A DNA stretch of 64,000 nt from UBA4615 sp964399635 (lineage in GTDB: Bacteria; Pseudomonadota; Gammaproteobacteria; Burkholderiales; Burkholderiaceae_E). The stretch is taken from positions 1 through 64,000 of the forward strand of contig CAYNRU010000044.1 of assembly GCA_964399635.1 (NCBI GenBank), read 5' to 3'. Positions 34,324-45,831 of this stretch are shown here, in pieces. Both the position numbers and the translations under genes were made by a program. Each line of letters begins with the position of its first letter. The first letter of the stretch is position 1. The notes beneath the pieces were generated by a model. The model ran no database searches. It saw only the letters and a program-made list of their open reading frames with translations, and was not told the DNA's origin.

Positions 34324-34833
34324 ATGAAGAAGCATTCGAGAACCGGTGGCGAACGGGCGACCCGTGTCGCCGAGCAGATCCATCAGGAGCTGGCGCAGAT
34401 GATCGCCCGCGAGGTCAAGGACCCGCGGATCGGCATGGTCACGCTCACGTCGGTCGACATCACCGCCGACTACGCCTACGCGACGGTGCACTTCACCGTG
34501 CTGCCGAGCGACGACGAGACGGTGGCCCGCAGCCTCGAGGGCCTGCGTCGCAGCGCGGGCTTCATGCGCTCGCAGCTGGGGCGTCGCGTGCGCATCCACA
34601 CCAACCCAGAGCTGCGCTTCGTGCACGATCGCTCGGTCGAGCACGGTGTGAACATGTCGCACCTGATCGACGTGGCCAATGCCACGCGTGCGTCGGATGA
34701 CGCGCCGGGCACGCCGCACGACCTGACGGCCGTCGCCTCGGCAGCCACCGGGCCGGCCGCGGCGCCGCAGGGCGACGCCGACCCGACCGCGGCGCCGCAG
34801 GCAGACGCCGGCTCGGCCAGGGCGGCGCAGTGA
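34324..34833 (+). CDS. rbfA: ribosome-binding factor A
   Basis: 169 residues; 30S maturation factor with a KH-like fold. Family signatures: RVAEQIHQELAQMIAREVKDPRIG, then VTLTSVDITADYAYATVHF and IHTNPELRFVHDRSVEHG. An Ala/Pro-rich tail of about 45 residues extends past the usual end. Separated from infB by 94 nt containing a strong hairpin; its stop overlaps the truB start as GTGA. Confidence 0.96.
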   Translation: MKKHSRTGGERATRVAEQIHQELAQMIAREVKDPRIGMVTLTSVDITADYAYATVHFTVLPSDDETVARSLEGLRRSAGFMRSQLGRRVRIHTNPELRFVHDRSVEHGVNMSHLIDVANATRASDDAPGTPHDLTAVASAATGPAAAPQGDADPTAAPQADAGSARAAQ

Positions 34834-35774
34834 GCGCTCCCCGGCGCGCCCCACGCCGGCGCCTCGACGCCGTGCTGCTGCTCGACAAGCCGCGCGGCCC
34901 GAGCTCCAACGACGCGCTGCAACGCGCGCGGCGCGCATTGCAGGCCGCCAAGGCGGGGCACGGCGGCACGCTCGATCCGATGGCGACGGGCCTGCTGCCC
35001 GTCGCCTTCGGCGAGGCCACCAAGTTCCTCCACGACCTGCTCGACGCCGACAAGACCTACGAGGCCACGATGCGTCTGGGCGTCGTCACCGACACCGGCG
35101 ACGCCGAGGGCGTGCCGGTCGCGGAGCGCCCGGTGGACTGCGACGATGCAGCCATCGCAGCCGCGTGCGCCGCCTTCGGGGGCGACATCGAGCAGGTGCC
35201 GCCGATGCATTCGGCCCTCAAGCGTGACGGCCGGCCGCTGTACGAGTACGCGCGCGCGGGCATCGTGCTCGAGCGCGAGGCCCGTCCGGTCACGGTCCAC
35301 GCGATCTCGGTGCTCGGCATCGACCGCGCCGACCCTGCCCGCCCGCTCGTCGCCATCTCGGTGCGGGTCAGCAAGGGCACCTACATCCGCACGCTCGCGC
35401 AGGATATCGGCGAGCGGCTCGGCTGCGGCGCGCACCTCGTGGCGCTGCGCCGCACGGCCGTCGGCCGGCTCTCGGTCGACGACGCCGTGGCGCTCGACGC
35501 GCTCGAGGCCGAGCCAGCCGAGGCCCGCGACGCGCGGCTCGCGCCGGTCGACACCCTGCTTTCCGGCCTGCCGCGCATCGGCCTGGCCGACGCGCTCGCC
35601 GACCGTTTCATGAACGGGCAACGAATCGTGCTCGACACTGATCAAAGGGCGCCATTGGCGAGCGCGCCCGCCGGCCCGGTACGCGTGTACCGCGGCTCGC
35701 AGCTGCTCGGCGTCGCGGACTTCGCCCCACCGGGGCTCCTCGCGCCGCAGCGTGTGCTCGCCGCCCACCACTAA
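34830..35774 (+). CDS. truB: tRNA pseudouridine(55) synthase
   Basis: 314 residues; makes pseudouridine 55 in the T loop of tRNAs. Catalytic Asp in GGTLDPMATGLLPV, substrate motifs YEATMRLGVVTDTGDAEG and KGTYIRTLAQDIGERLG, and the C-terminal PUA-like region. GTG start overlaps the rbfA stop by 4 nt. Last gene of the rimP operon core; typA follows after 27 nt. Confidence 0.96.
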   Translation: MSAPRRAPRRRLDAVLLLDKPRGPSSNDALQRARRALQAAKAGHGGTLDPMATGLLPVAFGEATKFLHDLLDADKTYEATMRLGVVTDTGDAEGVPVAERPVDCDDAAIAAACAAFGGDIEQVPPMHSALKRDGRPLYEYARAGIVLEREARPVTVHAISVLGIDRADPARPLVAISVRVSKGTYIRTLAQDIGERLGCGAHLVALRRTAVGRLSVDDAVALDALEAEPAEARDARLAPVDTLLSGLPRIGLADALADRFMNGQRIVLDTDQRAPLASAPAGPVRVYRGSQLLGVADFAPPGLLAPQRVLAAHH

Positions 35775-35801
35775 GACATATTCCTCCAGGACACACTCCC
35801 A

Positions 35802-37657
<1,856 letters not shown>

Positions 37658-37661
<4 letters not shown>

Positions 37662-38047
37662 TCCGGCGCGCTGCCGCCGTGCTGCTCGCCGCGACGGCGC
37701 TGCTCGCCGCCTGTGGCGGCGGCGGCAAGGTCGAGGAGGTCGGGCTGTCGGTCCGCATCGAGGCGGCCGAGACCGAGATCAAGACCCGCATCGGGCCGGC
37801 CGTCTGCAGCGTCGACGGCGACTGCCGGGCGCTGCCCATGGGCGCGCTCGCCTGCGGCGGGCCGTCTGGTTTCTTGCCGTACTCGATCCGCGGCACCGAC
37901 GAGGGGGCGCTGTCCCGGCTGTCGGAGGAGCACCAGCGGCTCTCCCGCGAGCAGCTGCAGGCGAGCGGCGCCGTCGTGGGGCCGTGCATCGCGCTGCTGC
38001 CCCCGGTGCCGCGCTGCGAACCGCGCCAGCTGAGCTGCAAGCTCTGA
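37658..38047 (+). CDS. small predicted lipoprotein, unknown function
   Basis: 129 residues. The lipobox LLAAC (Cys19) follows a short hydrophobic signal, then GGGG. The mature part has five further cysteines (CSVDGDC, ACGGPSG, GPCIALLP, RCEPRQLSC), suggesting disulfide bonding in the periplasm. I do not recognise a family. Start ATG overlaps the typA stop by 4 nt, so it is translationally coupled to typA. Confidence 0.75.
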
Positions 38048-38087
38048 GCCCGACGCCGGCCGCAGGCCGCGCCCCGTGCCGCCGCCC

Positions 38088-39209
38088 TCAGCCTGCCGGC
38101 GTCTGCTCGACGCTCTCGCCGAGCGCAGGGTAGTCCGTGTAGCCCGCCGGCCCCTGCGAATAGTAGGTCTTCGTGTTTGCGGCGTTGAGCGGCGCGTTCA
38201 GGTGCAGGCGCCGCGGCAGGTCCGGATTGGCGATGAAGGGCACGCCGAAGGCCACCGCATCGACCGCGCCGCTGGCGACCGCCTGCCGCGCCATCTCGGG
38301 CGTGTACCTGTTGTTGGCGATGTAGGCGCCGGGGAATGTGCGCCGCGCGCCCGCGAAGTCGAAGCCGTCGGTGTGGTGCGCGGCGCCGGTGTTGCCTTCG
38401 ATGAAGTGCAGGAACGCGATGCGCCGCTGCGCGAGCGCCTCGACCAGGGCGCCGTAGGTGGCCTGTGCGTCGGCGTCGGGCGGGCAGCCGTTGGCCAGCG
38501 TGACCGGCGACAGCCGGATGCCCACTCGGTCGCGGCCGAATACCTCGACCACCGCGTCCACCACGGCGAGCGCGAGGCGGATCCGGTTGGCCACGCTGCC
38601 GCCCCACGCGTCGGTGCGGCGGTTGGTCGAGCCGCGCAGGAACTGCTCGATCAGGTAGCCGTTGGCGCCGTGGATCTCGACGCCGTCCAGACCGGCGTCG
38701 CGCGCGACGCGCGCCGCGTGCGCGTAGGCGGCCACCACACCGGGCATCTCGTCGGTACGCAGCGCCCGGGGCGCGACGCGGTCGCGCTTGCCGTGCTGCG
38801 TGTGGACGATGCCGGGCAACAGCACGTCGGAGGCCGAGACCGGCAGCGCGCCGTCGGGCTGCAGGTCGGGGTGCGAGACCGCGCCCACATGCCAGAGCTG
38901 CGCCACGATGCGACCGCCGGCGGCGTGCACCGTGTCTGCCACCAGCTTCCAGCCGTCGCGCTGCGCGTCGCTGTGGATGCCGGGCGTGCCCATGTAGCCG
39001 ATGCCGCGCGGCTCGACCTGGGTGGCCTCGCTGACGATCAGGCCGGCGGACGCGCGCTGCGCGTAGTACTCGGCGTTCAGCGCATGGGGCGCGAGGCTGC
39101 CGGGCAGCGCGCGGCAGCGGGTGAGCGGCGCCATGAAGACGCGGTTGGGGCAGTCCAGCGCGCCGATGCGCACCGGATCGAAGAGGGAGGCGGTCGGGGT
39201 ACGGTTCAT
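38088..39209 (-). CDS. Old Yellow Enzyme family alkene reductase
   Basis: 373-residue FMN flavoprotein of the OYE family (NemA-like). Signatures: FMAPLTRCRA near the N-terminus, EGIHGANGYLIEQFL-type active-site block (read here as VEIHGANGYLIEQFLR, with the His/Asn pair that binds the substrate carbonyl), and the FMN phosphate loop VAFGVPFIANPDLPRRL. Reduces activated C=C bonds, nitroesters or quinones with NAD(P)H. A LysR gene lies 84 nt upstream on the same strand and may control it. Confidence 0.93.
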   Translation of the reverse strand: MNRTPTASLFDPVRIGALDCPNRVFMAPLTRCRALPGSLAPHALNAEYYAQRASAGLIVSEATQVEPRGIGYMGTPGIHSDAQRDGWKLVADTVHAAGGRIVAQLWHVGAVSHPDLQPDGALPVSASDVLLPGIVHTQHGKRDRVAPRALRTDEMPGVVAAYAHAARVARDAGLDGVEIHGANGYLIEQFLRGSTNRRTDAWGGSVANRIRLALAVVDAVVEVFGRDRVGIRLSPVTLANGCPPDADAQATYGALVEALAQRRIAFLHFIEGNTGAAHHTDGFDFAGARRTFPGAYIANNRYTPEMARQAVASGAVDAVAFGVPFIANPDLPRRLHLNAPLNAANTKTYYSQGPAGYTDYPALGESVEQTPAG

Positions 39210-39293
39210 GCCGTCAGTGTAAACGCCGCCCGCGGCCCCGGCAGCGCGGCCGGGGCGCGGCCCGCTTCCCGGCCCCTCGGCGTCCCGCGGTCG

Positions 39294-40232
39294 CTAGCGG
39301 GCGGTAGGCCCCGTGCCCGGCCCCGCGGCCCCGTTCCAGTACGCGGCGTGGCCGTAGGTGTGCTTGAGGTGGTCGATGAACATGCGGACCCGCAGCGGCA
39401 GGTGGCGGCGCTGCGCGAAGAGCGCATGGATCGCGTCGTCGGGCGCGCGGAAGTCGTCGAGCACGGTGACCAGCCGGCCCGAGGCGAGTTCGCCCGCCAC
39501 CTCCCACATCGAGCGCCACGCGAGCCCGTGGCCGGCGAGCGCCCACTCGTGCAGCACCGCCCCGTCGTTGCACTCGAGCGGGCCGGTGACGCGTACCGGC
39601 ACGACCTGTCCGTCGACCTCGAACAGCCAGCCGCGCGACTGGCTGCCGCGCGCCCCGAAGGTCAGGCACGCGTGGCGGGCGAGTGCCTCGGGATGCGCGG
39701 GCGTGCCGTGCGCGGCGAGGTAGGCGGGGCTCGCCACCACCACGCGGCGGTTGTCGGCGAGCCGGATGCCCACCAGCGTGGAGTCGTCGAGGCGGCCGAT
39801 GCGCACCGCCACGTCGATGCCCTCGTTGACGATGTCGGCCAGCCGGTCCGACAGGTCGAGCGACACGGTGACGTCCGGGTGGGCGGCGACGAAGGCCGGC
39901 ACCAGCGGCGCGACGTGCCGGCGGCCGAACCCGGCGGGCGCGGTGACGCGCACGTGGCCGCTCGCCTTGACCCCGCCGAGCGACACCGACGCCTCGGCGG
40001 CGTGGTAGTCGTTCAGGATCCGCTGGCAGTCCTCGAGGAAGGCGCTGCCCTCGAAGGTCAGGCCGATGCGCCGCGTCGTGCGCACCAGCAGCTTCACGCC
40101 CAGTCGCTCCTCCAGCGCGTCGAGCCGGCGGCCCACCACGGCGGGCGCCACGCCCTCGGCCTGCGCGGCGGCCGACAGGCTGCCCCGGGTGATCACGGCG
40201 ACGAAGGTCTCGATCTGCTTGAATCGGTCCAT
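39294..40232 (-). CDS. LysR family transcriptional regulator
   Basis: 312 residues. N-terminal winged helix-turn-helix (FKQIETFVAVITRGSLSAAA, with RRLDALEERLGVKLLVRTTR) and a type 2 periplasmic-binding-like effector domain. CrgA/AphB-like subgroup by general appearance. Same strand as, and directly upstream of, the Old Yellow Enzyme gene; LysR regulators are more often divergent from their target, so the pairing is a guess. Confidence 0.93.
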   Translation of the reverse strand: MDRFKQIETFVAVITRGSLSAAAQAEGVAPAVVGRRLDALEERLGVKLLVRTTRRIGLTFEGSAFLEDCQRILNDYHAAEASVSLGGVKASGHVRVTAPAGFGRRHVAPLVPAFVAAHPDVTVSLDLSDRLADIVNEGIDVAVRIGRLDDSTLVGIRLADNRRVVVASPAYLAAHGTPAHPEALARHACLTFGARGSQSRGWLFEVDGQVVPVRVTGPLECNDGAVLHEWALAGHGLAWRSMWEVAGELASGRLVTVLDDFRAPDDAIHALFAQRRHLPLRVRMFIDHLKHTYGHAAYWNGAAGPGTGPTAR

Positions 40233-40284
40233 CGGCGGATTCTGCCGGTCGGCGCCGCGAATGCAAGCCGGCGCCGCGCGACGC

Positions 40285-41532
40285 TCAGGCGAACAGGCCG
40301 ACCAGCGCCGCGGTGATGCAGGTCGACAGCAGGCCCGCGGGCAACGACTTCGCGGCCAGCCGCGCCGCGTCGGCGCGCCGCTCGGCGGGCAGCAGCGGCG
40401 CGAGGCCGCCGACCATGATGCCCAGGCTGCCGAAGTTGGCGAAGCCGGCCAGCGCGTAGGTCATCAGCAGCCGGCTGCGGGCCGACAGCGCCTCGGGCGG
40501 CAGCGCGGCCAGGTCGGCGTAGGCGACGAACTCGTTCAGCACGGTCTTCTTGCCCAGCAGCTGCCCGGCGGTGGCCGCCTCCGTCCAGGGCACGCCCACC
40601 AGCCACGCGAGCGGCGCGAAGGCGATGCCCAGGATGCGCTCGGCAGACAGCGGCGCGCCGCCGACCGCGGGCAGCGCCTGCAGGCCGAGGTTGACCAGCG
40701 CCACCAGCGCGACGAAGACGATCAGCATCGCGACCACGTTCAGCAGCAGCTGCAGGCCCTCGAAGGTGCCGCGGGCGAGCGCCGCGATCGTGCTCGGGTC
40801 CTCGCGCTCGAATACGATCGCCGACGTGTCGGCGGGCGTGTCCGAGGGCACCATCAGCGCGGCCACCGCGATCGCGACCGGGATCGCGATGACCGAGGCA
40901 GCGAGCAGGTGGCCGAGCGCATCGGGCAGCACTGGGCGCAGCATGGTCGCGTAGAGCACCAGCACCGTGCCCGCGATCGTCGCCATGCCGCAGTTCATCA
41001 CGATGAACAGCTCTCCGCGCGACATCCGCGCGAGCCAGGGCCGCACGACCAGCGGCCCCTCGACCATGCCGACGAACGCGTTGGCCGCGGCCGACACGCC
41101 GACCGCGCCGCCGATCCCCAGGGTGCGCGTCAGCACCCATGCGAAGGCCTGCACGATGCGGGTCAGCACGCCCCAGTGGAACAGCACCGCCGACAGCGCC
41201 GACACCACCAGCACCATCGGCAGCGCCTGGGTCGCGAGCACGAAGGCGGCGCCCGGATCGGTCGGCGCGTAGGGCAGGCGCCCCCCACCCAGGTGGCCGA
41301 ACACGAAGGACGTGCCGGCAGTGGTCGCGGCCTGCAGCGCGTCGAGCGCACCGTTCGTGGCGGCCAGTACCGCGCCCGCGCCGGGCAGCCAGCGCACCAG
41401 CGCGGCCAGCACCAGCGCCATCGCGATGCCGGCCCAGACCGGGCGCCAGCGCACCGCCGAGCGCCGCTCCGACAGCAGCCACGCGATCGCCAGCATCGCC
41501 GCCACGCCCAACCCGCACTGGATCGCCGCCAT
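40285..41532 (-). CDS. NupC/CNT family nucleoside transporter
   Basis: 415-residue inner-membrane protein. Core CNT motifs: FVFGHLGGG, NAFVGMVEGPLVVRPWLARM (GMVE in place of the usual GQTE), ELFIVMNCGMATIAGT, GVPWTEAATAGQLLGKKTVLNEFVAY-type block and YALAGFANFGSLGIMVGG. Cation-coupled uptake of nucleosides. ATG 41532 chosen because the first membrane helix follows; an upstream ATG at 41562 is less likely. The Q-to-V change at the substrate motif could alter specificity. Confidence 0.88.
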   Translation of the reverse strand: MAAIQCGLGVAAMLAIAWLLSERRSAVRWRPVWAGIAMALVLAALVRWLPGAGAVLAATNGALDALQAATTAGTSFVFGHLGGGRLPYAPTDPGAAFVLATQALPMVLVVSALSAVLFHWGVLTRIVQAFAWVLTRTLGIGGAVGVSAAANAFVGMVEGPLVVRPWLARMSRGELFIVMNCGMATIAGTVLVLYATMLRPVLPDALGHLLAASVIAIPVAIAVAALMVPSDTPADTSAIVFEREDPSTIAALARGTFEGLQLLLNVVAMLIVFVALVALVNLGLQALPAVGGAPLSAERILGIAFAPLAWLVGVPWTEAATAGQLLGKKTVLNEFVAYADLAALPPEALSARSRLLMTYALAGFANFGSLGIMVGGLAPLLPAERRADAARLAAKSLPAGLLSTCITAALVGLFA

Positions 41533-41667
41533 CTGCCGTCCGTGTCGCCGTTCAGCCAGCATTGGAACACGGGCGAGCGCCGCGGCGGGTCGCGGCGGCG
41601 CCCGCGGCGGCCTGCGCGGGCGATAATCGCCTCGCCGTCATCTCCGGCCGTCGCAGGCCCGTCCGCC

Positions 41668-42051
41668 ATGAACCTCGAGAAGGTCGTCTTCGGTTTCTTC
41701 GTCATCCTCGCCTGCACGCTGAACTTCGGGTTCTTCGTGGGCGACATCTCGAAGGTCGATCTCCACCACCCGGGCGAGCTGTTCGCGGCCGTGGTCGTCA
41801 ACCTGATCGCGCTGGTGCTGAAGTTCGGCGACCGCACGCACATCGGCGCTACCCACCTCGCCACCGGACTGGCCGCCTGCCTGCAGCTGGTCGCGGCCTC
41901 CTTGGTCTGGACCTGGCAGGTCTACGTGAGCCAGGCGGCGATGGACGCTGCCACGATGGCGACCGTCGTGTCGTTGTCGGGCGGCGCGCTGCTCGCCAAC
42001 CTGATATCGGTGGTGCTCCTGATCGGCGAGACGCTGCGCCAGAGCCGCTGA
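41668..42051 (+). CDS. small membrane protein, DUF6394-like
   Basis: 127 residues with about four membrane helices (KVVFGFFVILACTLNFGFFV; ELFAAVVVNLIALVLKFG; ATGLAACLQLVAASLVW; ALLANLISVVLLIGE). I place it tentatively in DUF6394. It sits 31 nt upstream of a two-helix K+ channel with cytoplasmic TrkA-N domains, suggesting a partner subunit or coupled function; this is inference from position. Confidence 0.65.
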   Translation: MNLEKVVFGFFVILACTLNFGFFVGDISKVDLHHPGELFAAVVVNLIALVLKFGDRTHIGATHLATGLAACLQLVAASLVWTWQVYVSQAAMDAATMATVVSLSGGALLANLISVVLLIGETLRQSR

Positions 42052-42082
42052 GGAGCGCGGGGCGAACGGGCGGGGCGCGCGG

Positions 42083-43930
42083 ATGGGCGATGTGCTGTTC
42101 CTCGTGCTGCGGCGGCTGCGTTCGCCGCTGATCACGCTGCTGGCCGTCTATGCGATCTCGATCGCCGGCATGGTGGCGATACCCGGGGTGGACGGCGACG
42201 GGCAGCCCTGGCGGATGGGCTTCTTCCATGCCCTGTACGTGATGAGCTACACCGCCACCACGATCGGCTTCGGCGAGATCCCCTATCCGTTCACCGACGC
42301 GCAGCGGCTGTGGGTGACGGGTGCGATCTACCTGTCGGTGATCGGCTGGGCGTACGCGATCGGGTCGGTGTTCGCGCTGACGCAGGACCCGAGCTTCCGG
42401 GCCGCGGCGGCGCGCAGCCTGTTCGAGCGCCGCGTCTCGAACCTGCGCGAGCCGTACTGCGTGGTCTGCGGCTGCGGGCTGAGCGGCAGCGCGATCGCCG
42501 AGGCGCTGGACGCGCTGGGCGTGCGGGTGGTGATCGTCGACACCGACCCGGCGCGGATCGCGATGGCCGCGCTGCGGCCCTTCGCGTCGTCGCCGCTGGT
42601 CCTGGTTGCGGACGCGCGCCGCCCCGAGGTGCTGCGTGTCGCCGGCATCGCCAAGCCCGAGTGCCGCGCGGTGCTCGCCCTGACCGGCGACGACGAGGCC
42701 AACCAGACGATCGCGATCGGCACGCGCGTGCTGGACCCGGCCACGCAGGTGATCGCCCGCGTGGTCGACCCGGTGATGCAGGCGAACCTCGCCGAGTTCG
42801 GCGGCGTGCTGGTGATCAACCCCTACGAGAGCTTCGCGACCAACGTGGGCCTGGGCTTGGCCGCCCCCGAGGTGCTGCAGCTCGAAGAGTGGCTGACCGC
42901 GGCACCGGGCGCCGACCGGCCCGAGCCCCTGCGCCTGCCGGTGGGGCACTGGGTGCTGGCGGGCTACGGCCGCTTCGGGCGGCCGCTCGCTGCGGCGCTG
43001 TCGGCGAGTGGTCAGACCTGGCAGGCCTTCGACCCGCGCTTCGCGCCGCCCGACGAGTCCGAGGACCGGGTCACCGCCTGCGGCGGCACCGAGGAGGGGC
43101 TGCGCGCCAGCGGCATCGAGCGGGCGGTCGGCGTGATCGCAGGCACCGACAGCGACACGGTCAACCTCGCGGTGGTCGCGATGGCGCGCCGGGCCAATCC
43201 GTCGGTGAAGGTGGTCGTCCGGCGCAACAAGGCCTACAACCAGGCGCTGATCGACGCTGCCAAGCCGGACCTGACCTTCCAGCAGAGCGACCTGATGGTG
43301 CACGAGGCGCTGCAGGCGCTGACCACGCCGCTGCTCGAGCGTTTCCTCGCGCTGGCGCGCCGCGACGGCGGCGACGTCGCGCGCCGCGCGATGGCGCTGC
43401 TCGAGGGGGGCTGCGGGCGCCGCTCGCCATTCGTGTGGACCTTCGACTGTGATCCGTCCCAGCCGGGCATCGAGCAGGCCCTCGACGGCTCGATGCCGCC
43501 GCTGCGGGTCGGCGAGCTGACGGTCGATCCACGCGATCCCGCCCAGCGGCTGTCGGCGGTCGCGCTGCTGCTGTCTCGGCCGCGTCGGCCGGGTGCACCC
43601 GGCCGCGGGCCGCGCCGCGCCCGGAGCGCCAAGTCGTTGCCGGCTGGCGGCCCCGGCAGCGTGTTCGACCGCGAGGGCGTGGGGACGGGGGTCACCGGCG
43701 AGTTCGACGACGTCGCGCTGCCCGGCCCGGACACCGAGCTCGCATCGGGCGATCGGATCCTGTTCGCCGGCGTGGCGGGCGTCGAGGCGCTGCAGCGCCG
43801 GTTCCTGCTCGATCCGACCCCGATCGCGTTCGTGCGCACCGGCGTCGAGCCGGCGCGCAGCTGGATCTTCAGGCGCCTGGCCGCGGGCCGGGCAGGAACG
43901 TCCGCCGCCCGGCGCGACGCCAAGCTATGA
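42083..43930 (+). CDS. potassium channel protein with two TrkA-N (RCK) domains
   Basis: 615 residues. Two membrane helices enclose a pore loop with the filter TTIGFGE (TTIGYGD-type), followed by two Rossmann RCK/TrkA-N domains: YCVVCGCGLSGSAIAEAL at about 125 and HWVLAGYGRFGRPLAAAL at about 290. A final TrkA-C-like part contains a low-complexity insert (RPRRPGAPGRGPRRARS). Probably a ligand-gated K+ channel in the inner membrane. The conservative Tyr-to-Phe and Asp-to-Glu changes in the filter are found in other prokaryotic channels. Confidence 0.88.
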   Translation: MGDVLFLVLRRLRSPLITLLAVYAISIAGMVAIPGVDGDGQPWRMGFFHALYVMSYTATTIGFGEIPYPFTDAQRLWVTGAIYLSVIGWAYAIGSVFALTQDPSFRAAAARSLFERRVSNLREPYCVVCGCGLSGSAIAEALDALGVRVVIVDTDPARIAMAALRPFASSPLVLVADARRPEVLRVAGIAKPECRAVLALTGDDEANQTIAIGTRVLDPATQVIARVVDPVMQANLAEFGGVLVINPYESFATNVGLGLAAPEVLQLEEWLTAAPGADRPEPLRLPVGHWVLAGYGRFGRPLAAALSASGQTWQAFDPRFAPPDESEDRVTACGGTEEGLRASGIERAVGVIAGTDSDTVNLAVVAMARRANPSVKVVVRRNKAYNQALIDAAKPDLTFQQSDLMVHEALQALTTPLLERFLALARRDGGDVARRAMALLEGGCGRRSPFVWTFDCDPSQPGIEQALDGSMPPLRVGELTVDPRDPAQRLSAVALLLSRPRRPGAPGRGPRRARSAKSLPAGGPGSVFDREGVGTGVTGEFDDVALPGPDTELASGDRILFAGVAGVEALQRRFLLDPTPIAFVRTGVEPARSWIFRRLAAGRAGTSAARRDAKL

Positions 43931-44028
43931 TCGACGGCTGAACGCCGCGCCCCCTGCGCACGGCCCGGCCGGCAGCTTCGGCGACGACCGCCGGACCGGC
44001 TCGCGGACCCCGACGACACGGAGACCCC

Positions 44029-45729
44029 ATGGAACGCACCTGGCTCGAGTCCTACCCCGAGGGCGTGCCCGCCGACATCGACCCCGATGCCTACCCGTCG
44101 TTGAACGCGATGATGGACGAGTGCTTCGCGACCTTCCGCGCGCGCCCGGCCTACGTGTGCATGGACCGGACCATGACCTACGGCGAGCTCGACGAGCTGT
44201 CGCGCGCCTTCGCCGCGTGGCTGCAGTCGCAGGGCCTGGGCCGCGGCAAGCGGGTCGCGGTGATGCTGCCCAACCTGCTGCAGTTCCCGGTCGCCGCCGC
44301 GGGCGTGCTGCGGGCCGGCTGCACGGCGGTCTGCGTCAACCCGCTCTACACGCCGCGCGAGCTCGAGCACCAGCTCGTGGACTCCGGCGCCGAGGCGATC
44401 GTGATCCTCGAGCAGTTCGCGCACACGCTGCAGCAGGTGATCGCGCGTACTCAGGTCAGGCAGGTGGTCCTCGCATCGGTCGGCGAGATGCTCGGGCCGG
44501 TGCGCGGGCGGGTGGTCGACTTCGCCGTGCGCCACGTGCGCAAGATGGTGCCCGCCTTCGAGCTGCCCCGCGCGCTGCGCTTCCAGGAGGCGCTCGCCGC
44601 CGGCATGCGCCTGCAATACCGGCCGGTGCAGCTCGCTGGCGCCGACCTGGCCTTCCTGCAGTACACCGGCGGCACGACCGGCCTGTCCAAGGGCGCGATG
44701 CTGTCGCACCGCAACGTGGTCGCCGCGATCCTGCAGGGCGAGGCGTGGTTCCTGCCGGTCAATCGCCGGATCGACGCGCTGTTCGGCGAGCGGGCCCAGC
44801 GGCTGGGGCTGTGCGCGCTGCCGCTCTATCACATCTACATGCTGGCGCTGGGCTTCGGCGCTGCGATGAAATGGGGCGGATGCAACCTGCTGATCCCCAA
44901 TCCGCGCGACATCCCCGGGCTGATCGCCGAGCTGCGCAAGCATCCGGTGAACACCTTCCCGGGCCTCAACACCCTGTTCAACGCGCTCGCGAACAACCCC
45001 GAGTTCGCGAAGCTCGACTTTTCCCGGCTGCTGTTCGCGGGCGGCGGCGGCATGGCGACCCAGCAGGCGGTCGCCGACCGCTGGTTCAAGGTCACCGGCG
45101 TGCCGCTGGGCGAGGGCTTCGGCCTGTCCGAGACCTGCGCGGTCGCGACCATCAACCCGGTCACCAACGCCGCGTTCACCGGCACCGTGGGGCTGCCGGT
45201 CAGCTCGGTCGAGATCTCCATCCGCGACGACGACGGCCGCGAAGTGGCGACGGGCGAGCGCGGCGAGATCTGCATCCGCGGACCGCAGGTCATGGTCGGC
45301 TACTGGCAGCGGCCCGACGAGACCGCCGCCGCAATGACCGACGACGGCTTCTTCAAGTCGGGCGACATCGGCGTGATGGACCCGAGCGGCTACCTCCGGA
45401 TCGTCGACCGCAAGAAGGACATGATCCTGGTGTCGGGCTTCAACGTGTTCCCCAACGAGATCGAAGAGGTGGTCGCCTCGCACCCCGGCGTGCTCGAGTG
45501 CGCCGCGATCGGCGTGCCCGATGCGCACTCCGGCGAGGCGATCAAGGTGTTCGTGGTCCGTCGCGACCCGGCGCTCACCGAGCGCGACGTACAGGAGTGG
45601 TGCACCGAGAACCTCACCGGCTACAAGAAGCCGCGGGTGATCGAGTTTCGCGAGGAGCTGCCCAAGAGCAACGTCGGCAAGATCCTGCGGCGCGAGCTGC
45701 GCGATCCGCCGATGCGGCGGGCGGCCTGA
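44029..45729 (+). CDS. fadD: long-chain-fatty-acid--CoA ligase
   Basis: 566-residue AMP-forming acyl-CoA synthetase. ATP motif YTGGTTGLSKGAM, the FGLSETCAV region, GEICIRGPQVMVGYW, and the hinge and A8 motifs GDIGVMDPSGYLRIVDRKKD and GFNVFPNEIEEV; catalytic Lys in PKSNVGKILRR. Activates fatty acids for beta-oxidation or lipid synthesis at the membrane. Single gene between the K+ channel and an exported hypothetical protein. Confidence 0.94.
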   Translation: MERTWLESYPEGVPADIDPDAYPSLNAMMDECFATFRARPAYVCMDRTMTYGELDELSRAFAAWLQSQGLGRGKRVAVMLPNLLQFPVAAAGVLRAGCTAVCVNPLYTPRELEHQLVDSGAEAIVILEQFAHTLQQVIARTQVRQVVLASVGEMLGPVRGRVVDFAVRHVRKMVPAFELPRALRFQEALAAGMRLQYRPVQLAGADLAFLQYTGGTTGLSKGAMLSHRNVVAAILQGEAWFLPVNRRIDALFGERAQRLGLCALPLYHIYMLALGFGAAMKWGGCNLLIPNPRDIPGLIAELRKHPVNTFPGLNTLFNALANNPEFAKLDFSRLLFAGGGGMATQQAVADRWFKVTGVPLGEGFGLSETCAVATINPVTNAAFTGTVGLPVSSVEISIRDDDGREVATGERGEICIRGPQVMVGYWQRPDETAAAMTDDGFFKSGDIGVMDPSGYLRIVDRKKDMILVSGFNVFPNEIEEVVASHPGVLECAAIGVPDAHSGEAIKVFVVRRDPALTERDVQEWCTENLTGYKKPRVIEFREELPKSNVGKILRRELRDPPMRRAA

Positions 45730-45831
45730 CGCCGGATTGCCCCGGAGGGCAGATCGGCGCCGCGGGGCGGGACACGGCAATGCGGGATCGGGCATCATCC
45801 GTGTCCCTACAACTGCATTCAGGATGACACG

